Shown here: piece after piece, positions 7,910-17,220 of the stretch
Numbering within the stretch: position 1 is the stretch's first letter
How the letters are laid out: each line of letters opens with the position of its first letter
Assembly (NCBI GenBank): GCA_947449575.1
Contig: CANFRV010000006.1
Span: 1 to 64,000, forward strand
Reading direction: 5' to 3'
Length of the DNA: 64,000 nucleotides
Source of the DNA: Flavobacteriales bacterium
Lineage (GTDB): Bacteria > Bacteroidota > Bacteroidia > Flavobacteriales_D > Crocinitomicaceae
Translations under genes and position numbers: made by a program
The notes under the pieces: model-generated
What the model was told of the DNA's origin: nothing
What the model saw: only the letters and a program-made list of their open reading frames with translations
The model's database searches: none

Positions 7910-9859
7910 TTAATCTATAACGCAACGAACTGAGAATCCAAATTTCTTTTTATCTGTCAACTTATTATCAGATACTAATATTTTTGTTAATAATGGAAGG
8001 AAACTGATTTTATCAGACCCAGAATTCAACGATATGTAATTCACTGCTGATGCACAAAACCAAAATCCGTTAGTGTATTTTGCGCTAAATATTCCTCTTG
8101 ATAATCGCTCTCCCCCTGACACGGCATTAAAGTTCTTTGCTTCTAGAATTCGTATGTCAAAATCATAATTTCCTTCCAAGCACCATGAACCATCCGCTTT
8201 TATTTTTTTACCTGCGATATCTTTTCCCCCAAAATGGTTTGCTAATTTAAGCCATTCTACCTCACTGGCGATGTGCCAACCTTTAGGAGCTAAGCCCCTT
8301 GGGTCATTTACAGCGTACCAATTATACAATTTACCATACTTTGCTTCATTCGATGAGCCATTATCGTAGTAACACCAGGCTGGTTGGCCCCTTTCTCCAG
8401 CCCTTTCCCAATCTTCATTATTTATCGCATGAGGAATTAGGTCGCCATTACGAAATCTATCTACATTGAGATTTTGAGCAATCCAAGTCTGTTCGCCGAT
8501 TTTAATACCTTTAATACCATTAATGTACACGAATTCATTTGTAAGTGGCTTCTCCTTTCCTATGTATATACCTTTTTCATAATACCCGTTTTCTTCTGTC
8601 CTGTCCTGTCTTACCTTCGTTCCAAATCCTTCCCACAGTCCATTTTTCCATTCACCTTTATACTCACTTTTGTCGTTGTATAAAAAATGTCCATATCCAT
8701 CATACCGTCCTGTTAAAAAATTTCCATCGTACCGTTCACCACCATTGTATATAATAGTTCCAATACCATTTGGCAAACCATCTATCGATTGGCCATAGTA
8801 TAAATCTTTGTTAGCATAAAATCTAACCATATATCCATTGCTACCTAAAATAATTAAGTCGAATCCTCTGAGATTTTGCGTTTTCCAATTGCCTGAAGCA
8901 AGTTTGTTTTGAGTTTTGGTTTCGTAAAAACCTCCATGTCCTTCTATTTCATTTGAAACCCAATTTCCTTTGTAGGTTAATCCAAAGTGATAGACAAACT
9001 CACCATAACCCGAACGATTATTTTTTAAGAAATTTCCCGTGTAGACTGAACTGTCGGCGTATATTAATTTCCCTTTTCCCTGCAGACCTTTTAAGTATTC
9101 TCCTTCGTATATATTATGATTAGTGTAACGAATAGTTACATAGCCATTTACCTCGCCATTCACCCAAGTACCTTCATAAATGTTTCCATTGGCATCCGTA
9201 TACTTTCCAAAACCATTTTCGTGGTCATCGAACCAAGAGCCTTCATATATATCATTTAAGGAATCAATATAGGTTCCTTTTCCTTGTCGGTTATCATTAA
9301 CCCAATCACCTTCGTATGTAGCACCAGATTTATAAGTCATCTTCCCAAATCCATTTCTTTTGTCATTCGACCAGCTTCCTGCATAAATCCCCCCATCCTT
9401 ATCTAAAAACTCTCCATATCCTTCTTTTCCTTTATTATACTTTCCCTTGTACAATGCTTTATTGCAATATGCAATAACAACATCACCCAGTAATTCCCCA
9501 TTTGTCCATGTTCCTTCGTAAATATTTTTCTTTTTGTCAGTGTATTTACCTCGGCCATGCTTAGAATCATTTAGCCAAAGACCTTCATGTTTTCCACCAT
9601 CAGAATCAAAATAAGTACCATACCCTTCTTTGATATTCATCTTCCAATCACCTTCATAGGATGAACCATCTTTAAACTGAATCTTACCTTTCCCATTGCG
9701 CATTTTATCATTAAACGCACCAGTGTAAATACTACTATCAGCATATCTGTATGTACCAAACTTATTTCGACAATTACCATCGATACACTTGGGTTTTACA
9801 GTTTGTGCGAAAACTGAAATATTTACGAAGAGTGTTAGAAAATACAATAAATTTCTCAT
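7910..9859 (-). CDS. Secreted MORN-repeat protein with C-terminal FISUMP domain
   Basis: 649 aa. It starts with a signal peptide (MRNLLYFLTLFVNISVFAQ), then a two-Cys cap (KPKCIDGNCRNKFGTY). About 14 MORN repeats of the form Y-x-G-x-(W/F)-x-x-x-x-x-x-G-x-G follow, from residue 40 to 430. The C-terminal third is a FISUMP domain (TIGR02145 family), recognised by IGEQTWIAQNLNVDRFRNGD, LYNWYAVNDPRGLAPKGWHI and the ending FGFSVRCV. Both modules are typical of Bacteroidota surface proteins of unknown function. It is the last gene of a co-directional array. Its N-terminal half is a close paralogue of the 811-aa protein at 14293-16728. Confidence 0.85.
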   Translation of the reverse strand: MRNLLYFLTLFVNISVFAQTVKPKCIDGNCRNKFGTYRYADSSIYTGAFNDKMRNGKGKIQFKDGSSYEGDWKMNIKEGYGTYFDSDGGKHEGLWLNDSKHGRGKYTDKKKNIYEGTWTNGELLGDVVIAYCNKALYKGKYNKGKEGYGEFLDKDGGIYAGSWSNDKRNGFGKMTYKSGATYEGDWVNDNRQGKGTYIDSLNDIYEGSWFDDHENGFGKYTDANGNIYEGTWVNGEVNGYVTIRYTNHNIYEGEYLKGLQGKGKLIYADSSVYTGNFLKNNRSGYGEFVYHFGLTYKGNWVSNEIEGHGGFYETKTQNKLASGNWKTQNLRGFDLIILGSNGYMVRFYANKDLYYGQSIDGLPNGIGTIIYNGGERYDGNFLTGRYDGYGHFLYNDKSEYKGEWKNGLWEGFGTKVRQDRTEENGYYEKGIYIGKEKPLTNEFVYINGIKGIKIGEQTWIAQNLNVDRFRNGDLIPHAINNEDWERAGERGQPAWCYYDNGSSNEAKYGKLYNWYAVNDPRGLAPKGWHIASEVEWLKLANHFGGKDIAGKKIKADGSWCLEGNYDFDIRILEAKNFNAVSGGERLSRGIFSAKYTNGFWFCASAVNYISLNSGSDKISFLPLLTKILVSDNKLTDKKKFGFSVRCVID

Positions 9860-9962
9860 ATCAGGTATTTAATAGTATCAAAAAGTATGAAAACAAGAAG
9901 AACAGATTAAGGATTCATAATATTAAGCTTTACTGAAAGAAAAAATTCAAAATGTAAAATTT

Positions 9963-11411
9963 CTAATCTTTAACGCATCGAACAGAGAATCCATAGCTAT
10001 TGTTCAGGTACTTTTGAGCTTTAATACGGTCTAAGTATGAACTTAACTCATATATTCTAGCGCCGTAATACCAGTCTTTCGTTGTACTCCACCATGAACC
10101 GACTTCATCACCGTTGTAAAAAACTCCATCATTGTCCCTTGCACCTCCAGGTAAACCAGAGAATCCTGAAATATTCGTGCCATTACCTTGATTAAGCCAA
10201 CCATTATTTAGTTTCATGTTTTTACCTGTATTACCAGAGAATCCTCCCAAAAAAACAACCATATTACTCCATTCGTCATCTGATGGAATATGCCATCCAA
10301 ATGGGGCTAATCCTCTTTTATCTGTTAATGCATAAGAATTATAAAGTTTCCCATACTTCAGTCCATTGTCAGGTTTATTCTCATAATAACACCATGCAGG
10401 TTCTCTATTATTACCAGCTTTAATCCATTCTTCAACGGTTTTGGCATGTTTTATTGGGTCACCATTTCTGAATTTATCAACTTCAAGATTTTGAGCCATC
10501 CAAAATTGATTTTCTATTTGAATCAGCTTGAACTCATTTCCATTTTGGTCTTTTTCCATATCATATTTTAATTTGTTATCCCCACCATTGAGTGTTGGTT
10601 CATTATCTTTGAAGCATCTTATATTATAACCTATTTCTTTATATCCATCAATATGAAATTCAGCTTTTTCATTTTGGTTTGAGAGGTGAAGTGAAGTTGG
10701 TTCAGTATCTAGAACCCAATAGCAAGCAAGGCTACCTAATGAAAGAATATTATTACCCCAATAGATATAACCGTTGGGTTGACCATTGAATTTTGAACTA
10801 TTTGTTCCATTGCCATCTCTCTTAATTTTTCCACATGGTCCGCTGTGTTTGCCTCTTTCTGATGGTTTAATCCATAAAATGTTTTTGCAATTTGAGCAAT
10901 GTAAGTCATCGTTCCATTCTTTCCAACCATTAGATGATTTCATCTTATCTCCTGCAATTTCATAACCAAGAGCATTAATGAATTGTGTTAATTCATTGCT
11001 ATTTGGTATATGCCACCCTTCTGGAGCAATTCCTCGTCTATCTTTAATGACATGCCAATTATAATAGATAGAAACTTGACCATTAGTTAATTTTTTTGCA
11101 AAGTATGCTGGAATGTTTTTACGACACGCCAGAAGCCATTCCTCACTGGAGTTTGTTTGCATTATCGTTTCTCCATTTTTAAATGTCACTACATCTAGAT
11201 TCTTAGTTGAAAATTCAAATCCTTCAATCACATTAGTTTCATTTTGAAGCAATGGCTCAGTCGATGAACTTTTCTGAACATTTTTTATTGAATTTTCAGA
11301 GCTTTCCTTTTCAAACTTGTTTTCAATTACATGTTTTTTATCTTTTATTCCATTATTTTCACATGAAATGAGACTTAATGCGATGTAAATTAATAATAAG
11401 GTCCTATTCAT
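9963..11411 (-). CDS. Lipoprotein with two FISUMP domains
   Basis: 482 aa from the ATG at 11411, chosen because the lipoprotein signal MNRTLLLIYIALSLISC starts there. A GTG at 11444, overlapping the upstream stop as TAGTG, would add 11 residues. Two FISUMP-type domains follow. The first (roughly residues 65-275) is divergent: it keeps YYNWHVIKDRRGIAPEGWHI but carries an inserted four-Cys-like segment (HCSNCKNILW, then GPCGK). The second (roughly 290-482) is canonical, with QFWMAQNLEVDKFRNGD, APFGWHIPSDDEW and GFSVRCV. It is predicted to be anchored in the outer membrane or periplasm. Function is unknown. Confidence 0.8.
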   Translation of the reverse strand: MNRTLLLIYIALSLISCENNGIKDKKHVIENKFEKESSENSIKNVQKSSSTEPLLQNETNVIEGFEFSTKNLDVVTFKNGETIMQTNSSEEWLLACRKNIPAYFAKKLTNGQVSIYYNWHVIKDRRGIAPEGWHIPNSNELTQFINALGYEIAGDKMKSSNGWKEWNDDLHCSNCKNILWIKPSERGKHSGPCGKIKRDGNGTNSSKFNGQPNGYIYWGNNILSLGSLACYWVLDTEPTSLHLSNQNEKAEFHIDGYKEIGYNIRCFKDNEPTLNGGDNKLKYDMEKDQNGNEFKLIQIENQFWMAQNLEVDKFRNGDPIKHAKTVEEWIKAGNNREPAWCYYENKPDNGLKYGKLYNSYALTDKRGLAPFGWHIPSDDEWSNMVVFLGGFSGNTGKNMKLNNGWLNQGNGTNISGFSGLPGGARDNDGVFYNGDEVGSWWSTTKDWYYGARIYELSSYLDRIKAQKYLNNSYGFSVRCVKD

Positions 11412-11443
11412 TATTGTGACGAATTTAATATGATTAGTAATCA

Positions 11444-12724
11444 CTAGTTTAATTGAAAATTAATTGGCAATGTAAATTTCATTCTTGATTTTTCGCCATT
11501 TATTGTTCCTGGAATCCAATTTGGCATAGATTTCAAAATCCTTAATGCTTCTGCATTTAATTCTTCTGAGACACCTCTTTTCACTTTAGCATCCGATATT
11601 TTACCGTCACTCTCAATATAAAATTCAATATAAACCCTTCCTTGAATTCTATTTTCGATTGCTGACTGAGGATAATTCAAATGTTCTTGAATGTATTTCA
11701 TTAACGCTGCTGTTCCACCTGGAAATGCAGGCTCTTCAATAACTTGGTTTTTTGTTATTTCTAAATTGTTTTGTTCACTTGACTTTGAGTTGTTTTCTGA
11801 TTGATAATTACTAGATTGTTTGGTTTCATTTTTTTGCGAATTATAATATGCTTGACTTGATTCATATTCGGCCTGTTCTTGTTGGCGGTTATATTCGGCT
11901 TCATCGTATGAATCACCACCATCTTGCCTCCTATTTTGAATTTGGTGATGCCAGGTATCACCAGAAGCAAAAACCTGCAGGAGTTCATTATTTGAAATTT
12001 CGAAAATACAATATTTTCTGCCATCAGATTTTCTCATTTCTAATTGAGAATTTGAAATATAATGTCCAGTAAACTTATGTTCTTTATCTACCATCATCAA
12101 AATATTAACTAAATCATTAGTCAATTCAAAACTCCAAGAAATAATTTTGTTATTTTGCTTTTTTAAATTTCCATTATTTTCTATGTATGAATAATCAGTC
12201 TTAATAAAATAAGTTTTATCCTTAAAACTTTGATTGTCATCTGAAAAACCAGATAACTTCTTTGAGAATTCATGTGCTTTATCATTTTGCTTAAAACTAG
12301 AATTTGAATGAACTGCATTAAAAATCTTCGAATTATTACTTGTAGAGATTAGTTCATTTCTTTGCTTATTATATGTAAACACTTCTTCTTCTGAACTCGT
12401 TATGCCATCTGAAGATTTGTAAGTATAATGAACATAAATCTTACCTTCATTAATCTCCCAGCTCATATCCCCAATATCTTCATGTAAAGTGGTGCTTACA
12501 GTCCAAGCTACATAATATGTTCCAATGCCATTTTTTTTAAATGAAAACTCTTGTTTGGTCTGTCCAAATGAGTCAGTCGATTTATTAGAAAATGTTTGAC
12601 CAATAAAACCCTTAGAAACGATTGTTTCATAGGTCGATTGCCTTTTACCCTCATCATGGGTCGTTGGAGTAGAACAAGAAGCAACACCAAATCCAATCAA
12701 AATGTAAAGAATAATCTTATGCAT
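11444..12724 (-). CDS. Lipoprotein with C-terminal TonB domain
   Basis: About 426 aa from the ATG at 12724; a second ATG lies 9 bp upstream at 12733. The signal MHKIILYILIGFGVASC ends in a lipobox Cys. The central region is beta-rich and then low in complexity (Glu, Gln, Asn and Ser between about residues 270 and 325). The last 100 residues are a TonB C-terminal domain: EEPAFPGGTAALMKYIQEHL, YPQSAIENRIQGRVYIEFYI, PNWIPGTINGEKSRMKFTLP. Free-standing TonB-C lipoproteins are common in Bacteroidota and often accompany surface systems. It lies one base from the FISUMP lipoprotein and probably shares its mRNA. A hybrid copy of its last residues ends the fragment at 12746-12964. Confidence 0.8.
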   Translation of the reverse strand: MHKIILYILIGFGVASCSTPTTHDEGKRQSTYETIVSKGFIGQTFSNKSTDSFGQTKQEFSFKKNGIGTYYVAWTVSTTLHEDIGDMSWEINEGKIYVHYTYKSSDGITSSEEEVFTYNKQRNELISTSNNSKIFNAVHSNSSFKQNDKAHEFSKKLSGFSDDNQSFKDKTYFIKTDYSYIENNGNLKKQNNKIISWSFELTNDLVNILMMVDKEHKFTGHYISNSQLEMRKSDGRKYCIFEISNNELLQVFASGDTWHHQIQNRRQDGGDSYDEAEYNRQQEQAEYESSQAYYNSQKNETKQSSNYQSENNSKSSEQNNLEITKNQVIEEPAFPGGTAALMKYIQEHLNYPQSAIENRIQGRVYIEFYIESDGKISDAKVKRGVSEELNAEALRILKSMPNWIPGTINGEKSRMKFTLPINFQLN

Positions 12725-12745
12725 ATTTATCATTTTAACTTATAT

Positions 12746-12964
12746 TTAATTCAACGAAAAATTTATGGGTAAGGTGAATTCTTGTCTCGCCTTTAAACCA
12801 TTTCGCATTTTATCAATGAATTCTCCTGAATAAATACTGCTGTCAGCATAGATGTATGTTCCGATTTTGTTCCTACAGTTGCGGTCCAGGCATTTTGGTT
12901 TTACTCCTTGTGAGAATGTAATAATAACCTCTAGCAAAAAAAATAACGACAGGATATTTTTCAT
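12746..12964 (-). pseudogene. Chimeric scar: MORN protein N-terminus fused to TonB-C tail
   Basis: A 72-codon frame. The first about 57 residues match the N-terminus of the 811-aa MORN protein: signal peptide, VKPKCLDRNCRNKIGTY and SSIYSGEFIDKMRNG. The last residues switch abruptly to the end of a TonB C-terminal domain (ARQEFTLPINFSLN, compared with SRMKFTLPINFQLN in the neighbouring lipoprotein). No MORN array or TonB-C body remains between them. This is best explained by an internal deletion that joined two tandem genes. The frame is open, so a small secreted peptide could still be made. Confidence 0.75.
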
Positions 12965-12999
12965 AATTAGATTTTTTTAGACTTTATTTATAATCTAGT

Positions 13000-14289
13000 T
13001 TAACGCAAATCATTACTAAGTTCAATCAACATATCTCGATACTTCTGCAAAGAATCCGAATTCTCTAATTCTTCAAATGAAAAAGATTTCTCTGAGCCAT
13101 CATTGTCATAAAAAATAATGTTATCCTCAAATTTACCCATCCATTTATTTGCAATAATTTTCGGCATTCCATTATTATATAATTCCTTATAAATTGCATA
13201 TTTATATTCTAACTCATCATTATGATTTTCTACTTCAGTGTATAAAACAAAACTTTTTGGGAAGCCATTTGAATAATATGTTTCTATACTTTTTGAGGAA
13301 TCTGAGAAATTAATTATTTTATATAACGAATTATTTGTAAATAAAGAATCAATAAGTAAGTTTTTTGAATATGTTCTTGTGAAGAAATAATTTTCAGATT
13401 CAGATTCAAAATATCCTTTCAGATTAAAGCTTTCAGATTCTAATTTCTTGAATAATTCATTCAATAAATTTGCATCGTTATTCAAACTGAAAGGAGATTT
13501 TGCCCCATTTAAATAATCATAATATGATTCAGAATCAATACCATCAAATGGTGTTGATTCAAGAATAAAATTTATAATGTCCACCTCAGATGACCATAGA
13601 TTAGACACAGTATAATTCAATTTGTTACTTTCAATTCTATTAATTTTACCATCTACGAAAAATATCTTTCTATTTATTCCGAACTTTTCTTCAATCAAAG
13701 ACAATGCATTATTCTGAAAGTAATGAATTGAGGTAATATAATCAGCATCTTCGCATGAATGATAGGTTATTTTTTTAAGCTCTCCATTCGTGTCATATTC
13801 TATGACATAATTGGCACTCGAACTTTCATCAATAGCTCCCTCTATTCTTGGGAATTGATTGAATTTATTTGTATCATAAGAGATATGAAGTTTTAAACTA
13901 TTATTTATTGTATAATCACAATCCAATTCAATTGGATTTCTGCCTCCCCAAATTTTTGTATCATCTCTTTTAACGCCAATTAAAAAATTCTTTTCAAAAT
14001 TATATTTATACTCATGCACTCCTAAACTAATTGCAGCTTGGTCATTTATTTCTTTGAATTCTTCTTTAAATTCAATTTTCCAACCTGAAATTATTTCTTC
14101 ATGTTTTTTTAGTTTTGTAATTAGATTTGTCTGGAAATTAATATCACAAACTAAGATTCCGTTCTCATTAAATTCTTGATAATGACCATATCTTAATCCA
14201 TTATTTCTTTTAATCTTTATTACCTGATTTTGAGAAATTAAACAAAATGAGAAAGTGAATTGAAGAAAAGTTAGTATAAGATTTTTCAT
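13000..14289 (-). CDS. Secreted protein, paralogue of the C-terminal half of the 811-aa neighbour
   Basis: 429 aa with a signal peptide (MKNLILTFLQFTFSFCLISQ). It begins with a YwqK/MORN-like element (NGLRYGHYQEFNENGILVC). Its C-terminal half parallels the end of the upstream 811-aa protein: both have an IDSLFTNN/VDSIYSNN element, an ETYYSNGFPKS/ITHYFPTGKLKS element and a final ...YDNDGSEKSFSFEELENS / IYDQNGNKQEYSEKELSE. It is therefore a truncated paralogue that lacks the MORN array. It starts 3 bp after the 811-aa gene stop, so the two are co-transcribed. Function unknown; extracytoplasmic location predicted. Confidence 0.65.
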   Translation of the reverse strand: MKNLILTFLQFTFSFCLISQNQVIKIKRNNGLRYGHYQEFNENGILVCDINFQTNLITKLKKHEEIISGWKIEFKEEFKEINDQAAISLGVHEYKYNFEKNFLIGVKRDDTKIWGGRNPIELDCDYTINNSLKLHISYDTNKFNQFPRIEGAIDESSSANYVIEYDTNGELKKITYHSCEDADYITSIHYFQNNALSLIEEKFGINRKIFFVDGKINRIESNKLNYTVSNLWSSEVDIINFILESTPFDGIDSESYYDYLNGAKSPFSLNNDANLLNELFKKLESESFNLKGYFESESENYFFTRTYSKNLLIDSLFTNNSLYKIINFSDSSKSIETYYSNGFPKSFVLYTEVENHNDELEYKYAIYKELYNNGMPKIIANKWMGKFEDNIIFYDNDGSEKSFSFEELENSDSLQKYRDMLIELSNDLR

Positions 14290-14292
14290 AAT

Positions 14293-16728
14293 TTATTTTT
14301 GACCGTTATGTTCATGATGGTTATTTTTTATTTCCCTTAAAAGTGATTTGTATGTTTCTGAAAGTTCTTTTTCAGAATATTCTTGCTTATTACCATTCTG
14401 GTCATAAATAATAATTTTCTTTAAAATTTCTCCTTTATCAAAAAGAACAGACATATTAACCTTTCCATTATCGAAGAAGCCTATAAGTTCCCCATCTGGG
14501 ACAAAAGTATTATAGTCAGATATCTTGAAACAATAATTTTCATTATAATCAATATATCTACAGGAGGACTTCAACTTACCAGTGGGAAAATAATGTGTGA
14601 TTGTTAATTCATTGTTTTCAGACAAAACAATCACATCACACAAAATATTGTTAGAATAAATTGAATCCACCATAAATGAATTCATTATATATCTTTTAAA
14701 AGAATATTTATTTTTTTTCGAATCTGTGTAACTCCCTGATATTTTGAACTTACCTATATTCAAATATAAAATAATTGAAGTATAATCACTTCTATCACCT
14801 AGTTCCTTTATAAATTCATATTCTTGAATCAATCTTTGTCTAATACCTTCATTTGATGACTCTTTTTCAATATAATTTATTTCATAACTGTAAAAAGGGC
14901 TTTCAATTTTTTTTATTTTTCCATTTTCTAGAAACATTTTCTCATCATAGCTAGAACCTTCGGCATCTCCTTGATAATAATCTGTTTTTTCATTTATAAT
15001 TACCTCTTCTTTTTTTATCTGATTTTCATATATCACCTTTTTTTTTGTTGAATTTTCATTTAGTCCGTCACCCTCTATTATTTCCCAACCTGATATAATT
15101 TTACTTTCATTAAAAACCTCTACATATTCAAGTGTTTCGTAGAGAAGTTCGGCAATTAAATTACCTTTTTCATCATATCTAGATAAATTACCATATCTCT
15201 CTCTGTCAAAAACTGAGCATTGTTCACTTATTACTCCATTTTGGTGAAAACCAATAAATTTTGCTGGGACATTACATCTTTCAAAAGGATTTATATTGTA
15301 AATAAATTTATGTAACATGAACACTTTACTGAAATATGCATGTTCGTGTAATTCATTTGTGTCAAAAACTAAAATATATCTTAAAAAATATTTTTCTCTT
15401 TCGTCACCCGTAGAATAATTATATGCGGTATCTATTAATTTTCCTTTATCATATTTACACTTATAACGGATTTTTCCATCTTCTCGGTAAGTGATTTTAT
15501 CACCTTCAAGTAAACCATTTCTATATTTTTTAATTTCTTCAATTTTACCGTTTCTATAATAATCAGTTTGCGTTCCCTCAAGAATTCCATTTCTGAAGTT
15601 TTGGATTCTAAGTACTCTTCCATTTTCATCAATATCTTTCCATTCTCCTTCTTTTATTCCGTTAATACAATTCCCTAATCTCTTGTCGGCAATAGTGCTA
15701 GAATTCCATTCTTCATCGCACGATTCTATACATTGAATAAACGTTGCTAATTCGACCCTTTTCTTTGCACCAATATAATTATCTACTCTCCAATAACCTT
15801 TAATAATAGACTTATCCGAATTAGTGAAAACACCATAACCATCTTTTAGATTATCCTTCCATTCTCCGTCGTATTCACTTTTATCTGAATTATAAAAATG
15901 CCCATTGCCGTTATATTTTCCATCAGAAAATTCACCATCATAATAAGCTCCATTTTTATAAACAATTCTTCCATGTCCATTATAAACTCCATTACGAGTA
16001 TTTCCTAAAAACATATCTTTATTTGAAGAGTAATAAATCAAATATCCATCAGTATTCATGAACTTTAATTCTATTTCCTTTGATTTCTCTGTTTTCCAAT
16101 TACCCGATGCTAAAAGCTTTTGTGTTGATGTTTCATAAAATTCACCTGTTCCTTCAACTTCATTTGCATTCCAATTTCCTCTATATGTAATTCCAAATGG
16201 ATAAATCATTTCACCATAACTAAAGTGCAAGTTTTTATTCCAATTTCCTTTGTATACAGAGCCGTCTGAATATGTCAAAGTACCTTTACCATTGAGACCA
16301 TTGACATATTCTCCTTGATAAACATCGTTGTTTTTGAATTGAATCCTAACATTACCTATTAATATTCCATCATTCCAACTTCCGTTGTATATATCTCCAT
16401 TTACATCTATTTGTTTACCAAAGCCATTTTGTTTGTCATTAGACCAAAGTCCTTCGTATTTATTCCCTTTTGAATCAATATATGTACCAGTGCCGCTTCT
16501 TTTATCTAAAAGCCACGTGCCTTCATAATATGAGCCGTCTTTGTATAATATTTTACCTTGTCCATTTCGCATTTTATCGGTAAATTCTCCTGAATAGATG
16601 CTACTATCTTCATATAAATAGGTGCCAATTTTGTTTCTACAATTACCGTCTAAACACTTAGGTTTTACTACTTGTGAGAATAAATTTATGCCATTTAATA
16701 AAATAAATATTGTAAGTATGTTTTTCAT
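14293..16728 (-). CDS. Secreted MORN and YwqK-like repeat protein, 811 aa
   Basis: It opens with a signal peptide (MKNILTIFILLNGINLFSQ) and the two-Cys cap KPKCLDGNCRNKIGTY. About 12 MORN repeats follow (roughly residues 40-325). Three or four longer YwqK-family repeats come next (roughly 345-440: NCINGIKEGEWKDIDENGR, FRNGILEGTQTDYYRNGK, YRNGLLEGDKITYREDGK). The C-terminal 350 residues are shared with the next gene. MORN and YwqK repeats form beta-hairpin solenoids that often scaffold interactions; no enzyme motif is seen. It is the first gene of the array, so the operon promoter should lie between 16729 and the divergent Xre gene. Confidence 0.75.
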   Translation of the reverse strand: MKNILTIFILLNGINLFSQVVKPKCLDGNCRNKIGTYLYEDSSIYSGEFTDKMRNGQGKILYKDGSYYEGTWLLDKRSGTGTYIDSKGNKYEGLWSNDKQNGFGKQIDVNGDIYNGSWNDGILIGNVRIQFKNNDVYQGEYVNGLNGKGTLTYSDGSVYKGNWNKNLHFSYGEMIYPFGITYRGNWNANEVEGTGEFYETSTQKLLASGNWKTEKSKEIELKFMNTDGYLIYYSSNKDMFLGNTRNGVYNGHGRIVYKNGAYYDGEFSDGKYNGNGHFYNSDKSEYDGEWKDNLKDGYGVFTNSDKSIIKGYWRVDNYIGAKKRVELATFIQCIESCDEEWNSSTIADKRLGNCINGIKEGEWKDIDENGRVLRIQNFRNGILEGTQTDYYRNGKIEEIKKYRNGLLEGDKITYREDGKIRYKCKYDKGKLIDTAYNYSTGDEREKYFLRYILVFDTNELHEHAYFSKVFMLHKFIYNINPFERCNVPAKFIGFHQNGVISEQCSVFDRERYGNLSRYDEKGNLIAELLYETLEYVEVFNESKIISGWEIIEGDGLNENSTKKKVIYENQIKKEEVIINEKTDYYQGDAEGSSYDEKMFLENGKIKKIESPFYSYEINYIEKESSNEGIRQRLIQEYEFIKELGDRSDYTSIILYLNIGKFKISGSYTDSKKNKYSFKRYIMNSFMVDSIYSNNILCDVIVLSENNELTITHYFPTGKLKSSCRYIDYNENYCFKISDYNTFVPDGELIGFFDNGKVNMSVLFDKGEILKKIIIYDQNGNKQEYSEKELSETYKSLLREIKNNHHEHNGQK

Positions 16729-16964
16729 GTTTCAAAAATTAATCGCAACAACAAATATCTTTTACATCTTGAAAATCAGCTTCAGTGCTTTCAATTTTTG
16801 GATTCATTTATCAATAAAATATTTTCATCTTTTTCAAATCATATATTTTAACTTCCATCTTGATTTTCAGTTTTCATTGCAGCCTAAATCAAAAATAATA
16901 AAATTACATCGTCATATCAAATTATGACTATAATTTGTTAACAAAAGAGGAATTTAGCGTCATA

Positions 16965-17207
16965 ATGAAATTTGACGCCGATAAACTATCCAAAGAACAA
17001 TTATCACAAAAAATAGGTCAACAAATCAAGCATTATCGCCAAAAAATTGGAATAAGCCAGGCTGAACTTGCAAGACGGTGCGAAAAAGACAAACAGCACT
17101 TAGAGCTTATAGAAAATGGTAAGGTATCATCTAACAGTTATTCTTTATATCTAATTTCATTAGCTCTCGGAATAGAATTATCTGAGTTGCTGCATTTGAA
17201 AGATTAA
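16965..17207 (+). CDS. Xre-family HTH regulator divergent from the MORN operon
   Basis: 80 aa from the ATG at 16965; an in-frame TTG at 16935 would add ten residues. The Xre fold is clear: IGQQIKHYRQKIGISQAELA then RRCEKDKQHLELIENGK for the scaffold and recognition helices, closed by YSLYLISLALGIELSELLHL. The 236-bp gap to the divergent 811-aa gene makes it the natural candidate regulator of the MORN/FISUMP/TonB-C operon. No operator was identified. It could also be an orphan phage-type repressor of the island. Confidence 0.85.
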   Translation: MKFDADKLSKEQLSQKIGQQIKHYRQKIGISQAELARRCEKDKQHLELIENGKVSSNSYSLYLISLALGIELSELLHLKD

Positions 17208-17220
17208 AAATTTCACAAAC

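Noticed and set aside
8474-8754. Two overlapping plus-strand frames inside the MORN/FISUMP gene
   Set aside because: They are reverse-strand shadows of the Tyr/Gly-rich MORN repeats, giving Phe/Ile/Ser-rich nonsense protein.
12746-12964. Treating the 72-codon frame as an ordinary small secreted protein
   Set aside because: Both halves are recognisable ends of different neighbouring families, so a deletion scar explains it better.
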